From the NCBI GenBank assembly GCA_007844125.1, contig CM017564.1, forward strand, positions 16,319,378 to 16,383,377: a stretch of 64,000 nucleotides of DNA. The letters run 5' to 3'. Both the position numbers and the translations under genes were made by a program. Source of the DNA: Sinonovacula constricta. Its lineage: Eukaryota > Mollusca > Bivalvia > Cardiida > Solecurtidae. The notes under the pieces are model-generated. The model had not been told where the DNA came from. It saw nothing but the letters and a program-made list of their open reading frames with translations, and did not search any database. Of the stretch, positions 47,368 to 58,546 are shown one piece after another (the first letter of the stretch is position 1; each line of letters begins with the position of its first letter).

Positions 47368-48030
47368 CTAAGGAACCCAGACAGGCTTCTCCACATCGTT
47401 GGAGACCTCCACAGTCACAGGTCGTGTTGTAGCAGTCCGGGGTCGCCTCCCTTGCCGTGATGGTGGCCTCCCATCCATGGTCCCTGCAGAAGAGTATCGT
47501 GCACTACACGCTGATTGTTCTCGAGTCAATTTAGCATAATCTACAGGAGAGAAGATCAACGGTTTTCCTTTCTTGACCTTCTCCGCCCATGGAGCCTCAA
47601 AGGAAGGCTCCTCTAGACGCGGCCCAAATAATGTTTCATCACAGAATGATGCCGTGTGCTTCTTTGGTCTGTATTTGTTGAGTCTGTCTGCATCTACATG
47701 AAATCCTTTATTAGACATTCTCAGTCCACCCCCTCTATCTGACTGACTGGTGATACTGGTCCTGTTGTCACTTGGTGCCCATAAAAGGGGCTTCAACTTT
47801 GGTTGCTTGTCTTTCTCAGATTTTTTATTCCGAGGTGTTTCAGTCCACGGGGGTTTGAAGTTCACAACATCTTCATGTCGTGGGTGATGAGATGTAAACA
47901 GCAGCTCATCTACACTGGATCTGTCAGCCAGTCGGTGGTAACCGGAGCCTGGACGGTTGGAATTTCGGGAGGACGGTCGGTGTCCGGTGACCGAGGGTGG
48001 CCGTGTCCCAGTCAGCTCCAGGGATTCCAT
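47368..48030 (-). CDS. RITA1: RITA1-like protein (RBPJ-interacting and tubulin-associated), 220 aa
   Basis: This intact single coding exon has the signature blocks of the RITA family. At about residues 118-137 is NKYRPKKHTASFCDETLFG, followed by a PSFEAPW element. A second, weaker DELLF..PPW module lies at about 40-63. There is also a LKPLLWAPSD block and a C-terminal KPVWVP. In vertebrates RITA binds RBPJ and tubulin, and exports RBPJ from the nucleus, which dampens Notch transcription. The length is a little under the human protein (about 269 residues). The protein is basic and apparently disordered, with no membrane segment. A splice acceptor lies 20 bp upstream of the ATG (exon start 48051), so the 5' UTR continues in another exon. 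The assignment rests on motif recognition. Conservation of the RBPJ-binding function is inferred. Confidence 0.8.
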   Translation of the reverse strand: MESLELTGTRPPSVTGHRPSSRNSNRPGSGYHRLADRSSVDELLFTSHHPRHEDVVNFKPPWTETPRNKKSEKDKQPKLKPLLWAPSDNRTSITSQSDRGGGLRMSNKGFHVDADRLNKYRPKKHTASFCDETLFGPRLEEPSFEAPWAEKVKKGKPLIFSPVDYAKLTREQSACSARYSSAGTMDGRPPSRQGRRPRTATTRPVTVEVSNDVEKPVWVP

Positions 48031-48123
48031 GCCTTGCCTGGGTGGTTATGCCTGTGGATGGTAAGATTTACAGTTATAAACATAACTAACAGACACAATA
48101 GCCTCAACATTATACTTACTGCC

Positions 48124-48440
48124 TTGAAGGTGATATCCGACAGTTTGCCTATATAAATACACATAACAACATCCTACAACTACTTTAGGACATTTGGGCA
48201 TAATTACTTTAGTCTAAGTAAGGACAGTTTTGATCACAACTTATACTGTTAGAAGATATAAATCACACAAAAAACTCTAAAAGTTCATTGTTTCCTGTTT
48301 GCAATGATGAGTGGGGATTTATGCTTTGCTGTTCACACAGATTTAGAGCATCAATTAACAACAGATTTCAGGACCTTTTCAGATTGCAATGACATATTTA
48401 GTTATCTGAAAAAAATTGTTTTGTCCAAACTGTCTTTAAC
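48124..48440 (+). mobile_element. MITE family B copy 11 (internal deletion), in the RITA1 5' intron
   Basis: The left TIR (aaggtgatatccgacagttt) and right part (gcaatgatgagtggggattt; gtccaaactgtc) are present. The central ACGTCA/E-box region is deleted. Confidence 0.8.
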
Positions 48441-49191
48441 TTAAATAGTAGTTAAAAGACAGTTATCAGTTCAATTAAAAAAAAAATTCTTATATAGTCT
48501 TGAGATGTGCTTTCACCTCAGAAAAAATAATTCCTGAGACCATGCCATCAAGATCAATCCTAGCAAGCCATCACCAATATTGGATCAATATGATTTTGTA
48601 TAAAGGACCAATATCAGCTTCCATTATTGGGTTAACATGGATTCTGTGAAGTATAAGTCATAATGGTTCAATCAAGTTTTGGAAACATAGCACTGATATT
48701 GGACTGATATAGGATCTTTATCAATTAGCCATTATCAGAACATGTCAGTATATCAGTGTCTGACTGATATATGTGTACCTTCAATAGGCCTTCAAAGAGA
48801 GGCACACATAGCCCTGTGGACATAAAGTAGAGCTATGTTTCGAAACATTGTCAATGTCAACAAGTATTGAGAAATTAAAGTACAACCCAAGTTTACTTAC
48901 TTTGTTTTGGTTATCAGTTTAGCTTACAGCAGGTCATGTAACAACTTGGGCCCGGATAAACAATAAACCACTGAATATCAAACTTTAATGAAATTTTAAA
49001 AATTTACAACAGTCTGATAATAACAAACTTGATGCAATGTGTAAAATAGAATAACATTATAAGTTTAAATTGAATATATGCATGTTCAGTCACTGACACA
49101 TATTACGTCTAAATATCACTATCCATACATAACAAATTAAGGTGTAATTAAAATTAAGGAAATTCCCCTCATATTTGCTAGATAAAACAAA

Positions 49192-49481
49192 GTCCCACTA
49201 ACAGTATTTCAGTTATCTGGAGACGATGTCCACTTGAAGCAGATATAGTGCTGCCTTCACTGTGTATAGCATGCCATGAACACCTGACATAATACCACAC
49301 CCAGTCACATTATCCTGACACTGGGCAAACTAATCGAGGAACTACCCTTATATTTGCTTGAGCATTAGCATGGGAACTATGGCACTATCATTTTTCATGA
49401 CTTTGGTATGTAGCTGCCAGGGATCGAACTCGGGGCCTCTCATACCTGACGCTCTACTGATTGCTCTACCAGGTTTGGTGC
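49192..49481 (-). mobile_element. SINE family A, copy 4
   Basis: Reverse copy with body and head (ctgccagggatcgaactcgg), more diverged than the 44.1-kb copy. Confidence 0.8.
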
Positions 49482-50280
49482 AACAGTGATTTAAAATACA
49501 CTGTCCTAGTTCCTTCATTAGTCTTTTAATATTAAGTATATCACCATATACAAACACATTAATTTATAGACAAAATATGAATAAAGTTTGTATGAATCTT
49601 TTTTAGTTAATGCTCTTTTATTATTTTATCTGTCTTGCAACTGTAATACGCATTAATTTTAATTTATTGATCATCATTATTTGACATAATATAGATAGTT
49701 TCCATATGATGTCATTGACTCTGATAAGACAGTCTAAGGCAGCCATCTTTGTGGGCAGAAGCTAATGCAGGCCGAAATCGGGAAATATGTGCTGTATTAA
49801 ACTCACCCCTGTGTTTTTGTTTTTCAGTCTATTTTACTGAATTTTATATCAAATATAACAGCTTTTATAAAGTATTTTAAATATTAAAACTATATTTTGA
49901 TAGTTTAAAAGGTTAAAGAAATACAACCGAAAATGATAGTTCATTTTGTTTTAAGTATGAGCCAATAGTTTTATTTATTTCTGTGTATTAATTATGTGTG
50001 CATTTATCAATTTTAAAAATATTGTATTTTAAAAATATGAATATTAAGAGCTTTCCAATTTACCCTTCTATACAATCCATATGAAAATTCCTTGAAGTTA
50101 CCATCAAAGATGGCTGCCAAGATAAGGGATTTTCACTGATGTGGAAACTATCTATTGTAAAGTGGGTGTAACTCATTGAACAATGTGAACTTGTAAGTAT
50201 AGACTTTGTAATAGCACATTAAAATTATGAAATAAGAAAAAAGCTGCTTAATATTTTAGTCTTGCAAACATTGGAGAAAT

Positions 50281-50556
50281 CAGGGATTGGGATTTGCTGG
50301 CATGTTTGCCGATACTGTGCAGCGATATTTTTTATCATTATAGCACAGGGGCACTTATGAGGTGCCCAGGGACTGAACCCGGCCGGTCCATTATACTGAC
50401 ACAGACGAGTCAGGTGCAATGCTGTCCCCTTAGCCCCGAGCATTAGGAGGGAAGCCACTTTTACCAACCTCAAGCATTGACCAGGCAGGGGTTTGAACCC
50501 TCGACCTCCCGCTCCGCAAGCTGACGCTCTACCAACTGAACTATTGCAGCTGGTTT
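50281..50556 (-). mobile_element. SINE family C, copy 2
   Basis: Matches the 38.95-kb copy over its whole length (ggggcacttatgaggtgccc, gaacccggccggtccatt, tttgaaccctcgacctcccg). Confidence 0.8.
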
Positions 50557-50954
50557 GGAGTAAAGGGAAGATAACAGTACTTTAAACAGCTATTCCTTCT
50601 GTGTTCTGATTACTGCACAAATGAAAAAAATGTTGTGTTCTTCTCAATCAATCTGCCTTGTTGAGCAACAGACTCCAGAACTATAGGTCATGTTCGATCC
50701 CTGCTTTGTGTAATATTTCAGCTCAAATCTCTTCAAAATAAATGTTAATTTACAGAAACAATTAAAATGAACATGTGTCCCAGTCTTGTGAGACTGTGAG
50801 TTTACATACACATACACATTCAGAAACGATTTGATCAGAAGTGGGATGGAAGCCTGGTGTGGCTGTCCTGAGATGGGCTTGGGCCCAGAAAAAAGTAAAG
50901 GGGTAGGAGTGTAGTGCATATAGGCACTTCCAACAGCCTTGCTGTGGGGTTAAC

Positions 50955-51050
50955 CCTTTAGTGACGTGGTTGAGTGTCAGCCTACTGATCTGAAGGTCCC
51001 GGGTTCATATCTCCGTTAGGGACAGGATTATTTTCTCCTCTCAGATTTAC
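50955..51050 (+). mobile_element. tRNA-like SINE head (family G, single copy)
   Basis: A-box-like gtgacgtggttgagtg and B-box-like cccgggttcatatctcc, followed by a short body. There is no second copy in the window. Confidence 0.4.
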
Positions 51051-51284
51051 TTTAATATATAATAAAACAAACAAAATGATTGTGACATTGTGATTAACCG
51101 ATGCATGAAGTTCAGTGGCATTTAGAAAGGATGATTCCATCAGTGCAAATGATACTATACGGGGACATTTTGCTACTTCCACTGTTTTTAATCTACGCAA
51201 GTTCAGTCATGTAATGACGCATCGAACATCTTGTCAAATACCGAGCTGTGTTCATTGACAAGACTGCATACACATCATACTTAC

Positions 51285-51440
51285 AGTCATGTTTGTATAG
51301 ATGTCGTTTATTATCAGATACATAAATGGCGATAAGACCAACACGATGCAAATCCTATCTTTGGACAGTTGTCAACTCTGCACACCTGTCACCTCCGTTA
51401 ACACGTCACGTGACCAAACATTACACGCGTCCATTGTGCG
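51285..51440 (-). promoter_or_regulatory. Possible promoter and 5' non-coding exon of the RITA1-like gene
   Basis: On the minus strand, a good donor (ATGACT|GTAAGT, exon end at 51285) matches the acceptor before the coding exon (48051). Upstream is a CpG-richer stretch with the palindrome GTCACGTGAC (51405-51414), a full E-box/CLEAR-type site, and an E-box CAGCTG. The transcript start is not visible. Both copies of a SINE (49.2 and 50.3 kb) and a MITE (48.1 kb) lie in the resulting 3.2-kb intron. Confidence 0.35.
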
Positions 51441-51504
51441 GCGCAGCTGGTAACATGAACAAGTTACTTCCCTTGGTTCATTTTTGTATCCATGACCCCG
51501 AGTA

Positions 51505-51570
51505 AAAAAAAAAATAATAATAATAATAAAAAAAAAAAATAATAAAAAAAAAAAAAAAAAAAAAAATAGA
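51505..51570. repeat. A-rich / (AAT)n tract
   Basis: Poly-A with interspersed T. It could be the tail of an older retroposed copy. Confidence 0.85.
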
Positions 51571-51695
51571 ATATATGCTAGAAGCGGACCCGACGCACGC
51601 TCTTTTCCCGGATCTTATTGATATTTGAAACAAAAAACACGCCATGCTGTGTAGGAAAATTCTCCATCCGCCAATGTTAACAAGGTATTGCGTAT

Positions 51696-51946
51696 TAGCT
51701 TCGCTGTCTAGTGGTTAAGACGTTGGACTCCGGATCGGAGGGTCCCGGGTTCGAACCCCGAAACTGACCACGTGATGTTAGTCCTTGAACAAGACTATTT
51801 ACTGAACATTGCTCCAGGTATTCAGTACCTGAGTACTGGTTCTACCCAGGAAGTAGACAGTCGAGAGGGATTAATATATGTTTAAAGGACTTGTTTCCCG
51901 ATCGACTATAAATAAATAGGTTTAAAACTAAAAAAACAACAACAAC
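51696..51946 (+). mobile_element. SINE family F (tRNA-derived), full copy
   Basis: The tRNA-like head has tctagtggttaagacg and cgggttcgaaccccg. The body (tgaacattgctccaggta, ctgagtactggttctaccc) is shared with copies at 56.0 and 58.0 kb. It ends in (aac)n. An 11-bp duplication with one mismatch (GTATTGCKTAT) flanks it at 51685 and 51947. Confidence 0.85.
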
Positions 51947-52099
51947 GTATTGCTTATGCAGTTTTCCAACGCATTTAATGGTATTCAACATAAAAAACGA
52001 ACATGTAACTTATCCCCTTGGGCGAAATTTAGGCAGTATGTGTTCATAAACACGTAATTTAGTCTTAAAAACGATTTTGAACACTTACTCAAATGTTAA

Positions 52100-52350
52100 A
52101 CAATACGAATCGTAATATAAATCGTTCTAAATGTTCACACCTACTAAATCTATAAATGAGCAAGATGGGGATTTCTGCTAAATATAGATATAGTCGTTAA
52201 GCGTAATTACCCGGATGACAATATCATGTGTTCTGAAAAGTAAGTGATCACGTGGTTGTCTTAGTTTTAAAAATAGCCAACTGTACAATGTGGCTCAGAC
52301 AGGAAATACATGTTTGTGATAATGAGTGGGGTTTATGGATAACATTTCGT
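52100..52350 (+). mobile_element. MITE family B copy 12 (partial)
   Basis: Central body (aaatctataaatgagcaaga, gtgatcacgtggttgtctta, tggctcagacaggaaata). The ACGTCA core is mutated and the right end is lost about 100 bp before the pogo-like element. Confidence 0.75.
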
Positions 52351-53062
52351 ATAGTTATTGGTAATCAATTATCAACATTATGTGTCATTTTGTATCTTTT
52401 TCAGGGAATACTAGTTTATTTGATTGTTAGAGAAAGAAAACTTTTGTATAGGGTAAGGTGGGGCAAAACGCCCCTCGGGGTAAGAAGCCTCCCGTAAAAA
52501 TCTCCCACAATCCTTTTCGATCTGACGTCACAATGTCGTCATTACCACAGAAGATAGTACGTTATACACAGAGACAGCACAGAAAAGGTCAATGTCAACA
52601 GTAAGTAGAAAATACTATCTTTTTTTTTATTTTTGCAGATTTTTTATTAATTATTGCGCATGATCAACCCACCGTAGACGATATATGTACGCATGTTGAA
52701 ATGCAAACCTTGACTAGTTTTGTAATACATTAGAATGTGATTGTTTCGAAGTACACAGATCGTACTAAGGTTGACGCTATATTCGGAAAACCTCGATTTT
52801 TTCGAAGGGTTTATTTTGGGGAAAGACGCCCCTCATTGCATGGGGCAAAACGCCTACAGGGGGGCGTCTTGTCCCAGCTCAATTTTTAATTGTTTTTGGT
52901 ACACAGATAGGTATCCGTTACTTATAAATATTTAGTTATACCATTTTATTTATAGATCTATGCAATGCGCGCGTGTGTGTTCTTTCCTGCATTCATTCAT
53001 TAGCATTTTATTGCATCCATTTAGGCATTATAACTTACTTTGTACATTGTTTATTTTCAGAA

Positions 53063-54554
53063 ATGGTTCGTAACTATAAGAAAAAGACAGAGAGAGGTTT
53101 GTATGGAAGTGAAAAACTCACTGCTGCCTTAGAAGCCATAAGAAAAGGAATGCCTCTTAAGACAGCTGGTAGGGAATTCGGGATTCCTCCTCGTTCTTTA
53201 CGAAGACATCGAAATCTGAAAGTGAGACAACCAGGCACTGTTATCATTGGTAGAATACAACCCGTGCTCCAATTCCAGTCTACAGTGCCTCCTAACAGCA
53301 TGGCTGCATCCACCAACGACGGTCTCTAGTCTACATTACCTTCAAACAGCATGACTGCATCCACCAACGACGGTCTCCAGTCTACAGTGCCTCCTAACAG
53401 CATGACTGCATCCACCAGTGATGGTCTCCAGTCAACAGTGCCTCCAAACAGCATGGCCGCACCCATTAACGATGGTCTCCAGTCAACAGTGCCTCCTAAC
53501 AGCATGGCTGCATCCACTAACGACGGTCTCCAGTCAACAGTGCCTCCTAACAGCATGACTGCACCCATTAACGATGGTCTCCAGGCTACAGTGCTCCTAA
53601 CAGCATGGCTGCATCCACTAACGACGGTCTCCAGTCAACAGTGCCTCCTAACAGCATGACTGCACCCATTAACGATGGTCTCCAGTCTACAGTGCCTCCT
53701 AACAGAATGGCTGCATCCACTAACGACGGTCTCCAGTCTACAGTGCCTCCTAACAGCATGACTGCACCCATTAACGATGGTCTCCAGTCTACAGTGCCTC
53801 CTAACAGCATGGCTGAATCCACCAACGACGGTCTCCAGTCTACATTACCTCCAAACAGCATGACTGCATCCTCCAGTGATGGTCTCCAGTCTAGATTACC
53901 TCCAAACATCATGACTGCATCCACCAACGACGGTCTCCAGTCTACAGTGCCTCCTAACAGCATGGCTGCATACACCAACGACGGCCCCGAGTTCAATTCG
54001 CCATTCAGTGGTGCTCACATGTCCACCTTACAATCAAATGTCATGAACCCATTCAGCGAAATTAGGCCAGTGCCATAGTCCTCAACCAACATAAAAACTA
54101 TTATTCATCAAATTTCTCCACCACCAAAGTCATCAGAACCTCGCTCTAGGAAGCGCAAGGCCGAATCTACAACAATACTAACTTCCTCACCATTTAAGAA
54201 ATTGTTGGAGGACAAGCAGGATAAAAAGACGCGTAAAGGAAGAAATGTTAAAGCAAAAGAGAAACATACAAAATGTAATAAAAAAAAAGGTCATCTTCTA
54301 AAGAAGAAAATTTGGGAAACACTGGAAAGGCAAAGACTAACAAAAAAGGAAATGGGAGAAAAAATGCAGCTTGTGCATACATTAGCGACGAAAACGAGAA
54401 ATGGCCGTGCATAATTTGTTGCGAATCATTCGCTACTAGTCATGGTGGGGAAGAGTGGGTTCAATGCCAATGCTGCCTGAAGTGGGCTCACGATGCATGC
54501 ACCCCTGGGTATGCAAGATTTGCGTGTCCAAACTGTGAATCCGACCATGAATAA
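53063..54554 (+). pseudogene. HTH-psq / PHD-finger transposase remnant with internal 17-aa repeats
   Basis: The start at 53063 follows an acceptor-like tttattttcag. Residues 1-55 form a basic pipsqueak-type helix-turn-helix (EKLTAALEAIRKG, then TAGREFGIPPRSLRRH). About 14 copies of a 17-residue repeat (QSTVPPNSMAASTNDGL) follow where the roughly 200-residue DDE nuclease should be. After these comes the family's C-terminal linker (PPPKSSEPRSRKRKAE, then TSSPFKKLLEDKQ), a lysine-rich region, and a PHD-type C4HC3 finger (WPCIICCESF, QCCLKWAHDAC, CPNC). Breaks: TAG at 53327, a 1-bp loss near 53593, TAG at 54076-54078, and a shift in the A-run at 54279-54288. Both nonsense codons look like CAG to TAG changes. 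It cannot encode an active transposase; it might once have encoded a DNA-binding chromatin reader. Confidence 0.7.
53277..53975 (+). repeat. 51-bp coding minisatellite inside the transposase remnant
   Basis: There are about 14 tandem units of 51 bp (17 codons), so the reading frame is kept between units. Units differ by point changes and alternate ACATCC/CACCCATT-type variants. One unit has lost a base and one carries the TAG. Confidence 0.9.
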
Positions 54555-55267
54555 TCTTGCCATTTACATTGACTCTTAAATCAATAATGTTTGAGTTCTG
54601 TTTGTAAGGTTGGCATGTTTATTTTTTTTATCATTTGCAATTGTTATCATGAAGAGAAGTCGGGTTTAAGATAAGAGATATATGAGAGAAGTGTAAATAA
54701 TAGTCAGGACATATACTAATGGATTTGTATAGATATAAGCAGTTACTCCCTACAAAGATTTTTTTCTAACCGTAATTGTCATAATAAGATGTGCTGTTTT
54801 TTCCAATAAGGTTAAATATAAATCTATATTATAACAGTCCAGGTTAAAGTTGTAATATTTTACTACCAGTGCATGCAGTATAAATCATTTACTACCTAGG
54901 AGGCAAAACGCCCCAGGGGGGCATTTTGCCCCGTGCCGAGGTGCGTTTTACCCCAAAGGTGGGGCAAAACGCCCCTTTTAAGAAAAAGAAAAATTTGCAC
55001 TTTAAAGAAAAAATATAATAGATGAAAAGAAAATTTATACACTATCATACAAAGTAGTGTTAAGCTAATATGCACATACTTTAAACGCCCTTCAACCTTT
55101 ATTATTAACCACTTTAATAACAAAATACTTTAAAGGGAGCGGTTTGCCCCACCCTACCCACTATCAGAGACCACCTATAAAGATGTTATTTCTTTGTTGA
55201 TTGTTTGATGAACAGTCACATGTTGCACGTGTTACAATGTTTATGATCATCTCGGGGATTTGTGCAT

Positions 55268-55512
55268 TCAGCTTTATATGCATCAATAACTCTGCATCAA
55301 TAACATTGCATCAATAACTCTGAAACTCTGCATAAATAATTCTGCATAAATAACTATAAACAACTCTGCATTAACAACTCCGTATCAACAACTCTGCATC
55401 GATAACCCTTCATAAATAACTCTGCATCAACAACTCTGAAACTCTGCATAAATAATTCTGCATAAATAACTATAAACAACTCTGCATTAATAACTCTGCA
55501 TCAATAACTCAA
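55268..55512. repeat. 11-14 bp minisatellite (CTCTGCATCAATAA)
   Basis: Imperfect short units. A block of about 65 bp is duplicated within the array (about 55315-55380 and 55425-55495). Confidence 0.9.
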
Positions 55513-55994
55513 AGCCAGGCCTGATTTAATGAAATAAACGTAAAAAGAGCCATCTGTAATGTCAATGGCAGACTTGATAAACAGTATGTTTAAACCATAC
55601 TGTTTTAATTTCTGACCAATTTTTTCACTTACAGATGCCATTTTATCAATAGCTTCACTGGGGTGAGCCGATCCTTTTTTCCACTGAATGCACTTCATAA
55701 CGCCGATAATGGCGTGGTTATACTTTATATAGCCATTATTTATCTTCTCCTTTTATGTAGAGCCAATTTTTTAATCAACTAGCTCTTGAATAAGACAACT
55801 TTAATAGTCATTCCAGTCACTGACTCTGTCTGTGCTAATTAAACTAAAAGGGTTGTTTTAAACGTTTGGTGGCGCTGACTGTGTCTTGTGACAAGCCAAA
55901 CCATGTTTACAAGTTTACAGCGAAGTTCCCATGGATTATAGGCACCGAGCGACACAACGCATGTTTGTTATTGAAACCGATTACATGACAACAC

Positions 55995-56225
55995 CATAAG
56001 TTTTCGTGGTCTTGGTTTAAGGCACCATATCGGATGGCACTGGGGTTCGAATCCCTGATACACAACGAGATATTCGTCATTGAGCAACATTACTCATTTT
56101 TACTGCAAATGTTCCCTTATAGTTACTTACAGAGTACTCGTTCTACACAGGATGTGGGCAGTCGAGGGGGTTAAACAGCAAAGTTGAAAGATCTTTCTCA
56201 ATCGAAGATAAACAAGTATTTACGC
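55995..56225 (+). mobile_element. SINE family F, copy 2
   Basis: B box ggggttcgaatccctg and body (attgagcaacattactc, cagagtactcgttctacaca, gggcagtcgagggggtt). The head is degraded. Confidence 0.75.
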
Positions 56226-56332
56226 TAAGTGATCATGCCCTGACCACTGGGGAGGTCGTCGGTCACAGGTGCCGGGAGGTGTCAGATTTAACCCCTCAAC
56301 GCGAGACATAACAAAATCCATTAGTGAGTTGA

Positions 56333-56740
56333 CTATTTGAGTTTGGGGTATTTAAGCATAATTTCTGTTGAAAAAAATCTCAATTTGAGGGCAGTAAAAC
56401 TCGTCAATTAACACTTAACATGGTCATTTTTTTCAAATCTATAAATAAGAACGATTGGGATTCCTGCTGAAAATAGACATCGACGTCACAGCGGATGACG
56501 TGAATGAGCTAAAACATAAGTGGTCATGCGGTTTTCTTAGTTTAAAAATAGCAAACTGTGCGGCGTGGCTCTGATAGGAAATACATGTTTGTAATGATGA
56601 CTGAGGCGTTCTGGTACACTTTTCACACCCTTGTAGGACATCAATAAACACCATTTTGCAAGATCTGTTCAGGTAACAACAGTGTATTAAGATATTTAAT
56701 GAAATGTTTTGGCCCAAACTGCCGGAAATCACCTTTTAAT
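56333..56740 (+). mobile_element. MITE family B copy 13
   Basis: Body from gtttggggtatttaagcat to the right TIR (ccaaactgccggaaatcacc). ACGTCA is present (tcgacgtcacagcggatgac) and the E-box is mutated to tcatgcgg. The left TIR is missing. Confidence 0.8.
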
Positions 56741-56832
56741 CATTTTATAGAAACCCAAGCCATAACAGTTAGTATAGACTAGGATAGTATAACATTTATT
56801 TGTAGTGGTGTAATATTGGGAGAAAAATGTGC

Positions 56833-56904
56833 AGCCAGTCCGGGACTCGAACCCGGGACACCTCGCTAACAGGGCGAATGCTCTACCGACTGAGCTAACC
56901 GGAC
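56833..56904 (-). tRNA. tRNA-like sequence, isolated (tRNA pseudogene or SINE head)
   Basis: On the minus strand it shows a 72-nt cloverleaf. The D arm is tagctcagtcggtagagc. The anticodon stem TTCGC/GCGAG pairs around a 7-nt loop CCTGTTA. The T arm is CCGGGTTCGAGTCCCGG. The acceptor stem has one mismatch (T2-C71) and two G-U pairs, and the base before the anticodon would be C instead of U. These defects make a working tRNA unlikely. No SINE body follows that recurs in this window. Confidence 0.45.
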
Positions 56905-57369
56905 CGCTTACACATTCTCTCCCTATCACCCGGCTACAGTGGGGAAGATTTCAACAAGAAACATAAGCTCTATTGAGCTTTTACAATCGAATTTTTAGGT
57001 ATTATAAATATATATTACCCTAACTACTTTTAATCATTTTCAAATGTCTTGAATATTACGGAGAGAAACTCCTTTTTTACCAAATGATCGATGTTGCCGT
57101 TAGCAATAGAGGTCCCTACCCGTAACAAACCACTGTAATATTAACACAAGACAAATCATATTAAACTATTTTAAATCTTCCTTCATTCTACGATCGATAT
57201 TTATTTCCTGAGTCTTGTTTTTGTTTTGGTTGACGGTCCATTCCACCCAACTACCTCCAACAATAAACCGCGTCCTACTTGTTTGAACCCAGCCCACATT
57301 TTGGTTTCGTCACTGGTCGTTAACCTTCGGCAATTTCCGAAAAGATCACGTGAAGTTTGAACAGTTGGG

Positions 57370-57563
57370 TATAAAATCTAATGACCGCATGCGACAAATC
57401 GGCGATTGACAGCAAAGTGTGGGAACTTTGAACGGAGTTTAATTAACGAATTTTAATTGGCAAGCAGTCTTAAAAGTAAATATTAGTTTTATATTTATAT
57501 ACTTCATAATTTTAATACGGCTGTTTGTAATACTTATTTGTTTTGGAACGCATCTGCAATTGA
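57370..57563 (+). promoter_or_regulatory. TATA-box promoter candidate with donor-ended first exon
   Basis: TATAAAA (57370-57376) follows a TCACGTGA E-box (about 57347). About 190 bp downstream is a donor-like GAG|GTATGA. It could be the start of a + strand gene leaving the window. No coding sequence supports it. Confidence 0.25.
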
Positions 57564-57954
57564 GGTATGACATTTCTTACTATTTCACGTTCACACATTT
57601 CGTTTAGATTATATATTATTAATTTTCTTTGATTTGTGTACGTTTGTTTTTTATTTTATATTATGTATATTTCACCATTCTATGTTTATTTATCATTGCT
57701 TATTATCACATCTCACCTTTGTATTATGTACTGTCCATAACATAATTACGATTGAAATTTGTTTACATTGTTGCATTTCAAGATGTAACAGTTTATCAGA
57801 AACATAACACAATTTAAACACATTTAATTTAAACAGCTTCTTGAATGTCTTTCAGTCTGACTACATAAACACAAAATGATAGTAGACTCTATTTTATATT
57901 CTCTTATTCTTTTATGATTAAACAAATAAGTCTAACGTATATTTATACCTCTCC

Positions 57955-58115
57955 ACTTCCTGGGTAGAACCAGTACCTATGTACTTAGTACCTGGAACAA
58001 TGTGCAGTAAATAGCCTTGGTCAATGACAAACATCGGGTCGTCTAGGTCGGGATTCGAACTTTGGACCTTCCAACCCGGAGTCCAACATCTACAACTAGA
58101 CTACATTCTGTTTTG
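57955..58115 (-). mobile_element. SINE family F, copy 3
   Basis: Reverse copy (cctgggtagaaccagtac, gggattcgaactttgga, cggagtccaaca). Confidence 0.75.
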
Positions 58116-58425
58116 GTAGGGTTAAGCCCATGCAGAAATCTCTTATGACGATGGGCCATAAAGTGATTTATTAATAGAAAAGAACAGTCAACATGTTTTA
58201 AATAAAATATATTTTTATTGATTAACCAAAATCAAATCGGCTGATAGAAAAATAAATGTAATTTAAACATAATGAAAGCTATCGAACACTTATTTCCAAG
58301 ACGGTTCCATTTATGACTATATTGTAACATTGTATTTATTTGGCATATACAGCATAACATGTATTTACCCTTCATAAACGTCTTAGGTAACAATAATAAT
58401 ATGTACGAATGTAAAATATATGTGT

Positions 58426-58480
58426 GTGGATGTGTGCGTGCGTGCGTTCATGTGCGCGTGCGTGTGTGCGCACGCGTGTG

Positions 58481-58546
<66 letters not shown>
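58426..58546. repeat. (GT)n / (GC)n microsatellite
   Basis: Alternating purine-pyrimidine tract with a pure GT end. Resembles the 18.2-kb tract. Confidence 0.95.

Larger units (their letters stand above)
52449..55161 (+). mobile_element. Decayed pogo/Tigger-like DNA transposon, DDE core replaced by a minisatellite
   Basis: The ends form terminal inverted repeats of about 26 bp (GGGTAAGGTGGGGCAAAACG from 52451; GGGTAGGGTGGGGCAAACCG read inward from the right end). TA dinucleotides (52447-52448 and 55162-55163) fit the TA target duplication of Tc1/mariner/pogo elements. Variants of GGGGCAAAACGCCCC recur inside both ends (52817-52880 and 54899-54990), partly as hairpins. The cargo is a broken transposase gene with a pipsqueak-type HTH and a PHD finger. 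Superfamily placement is from domain content; the catalytic domain is absent. Confidence 0.75.
56910..58420. other. Intergenic with one promoter-like site and one SINE
   Basis: Outside the features at 57370 and 57955 the stretch is AT-rich without coding signal. Confidence 0.45.
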
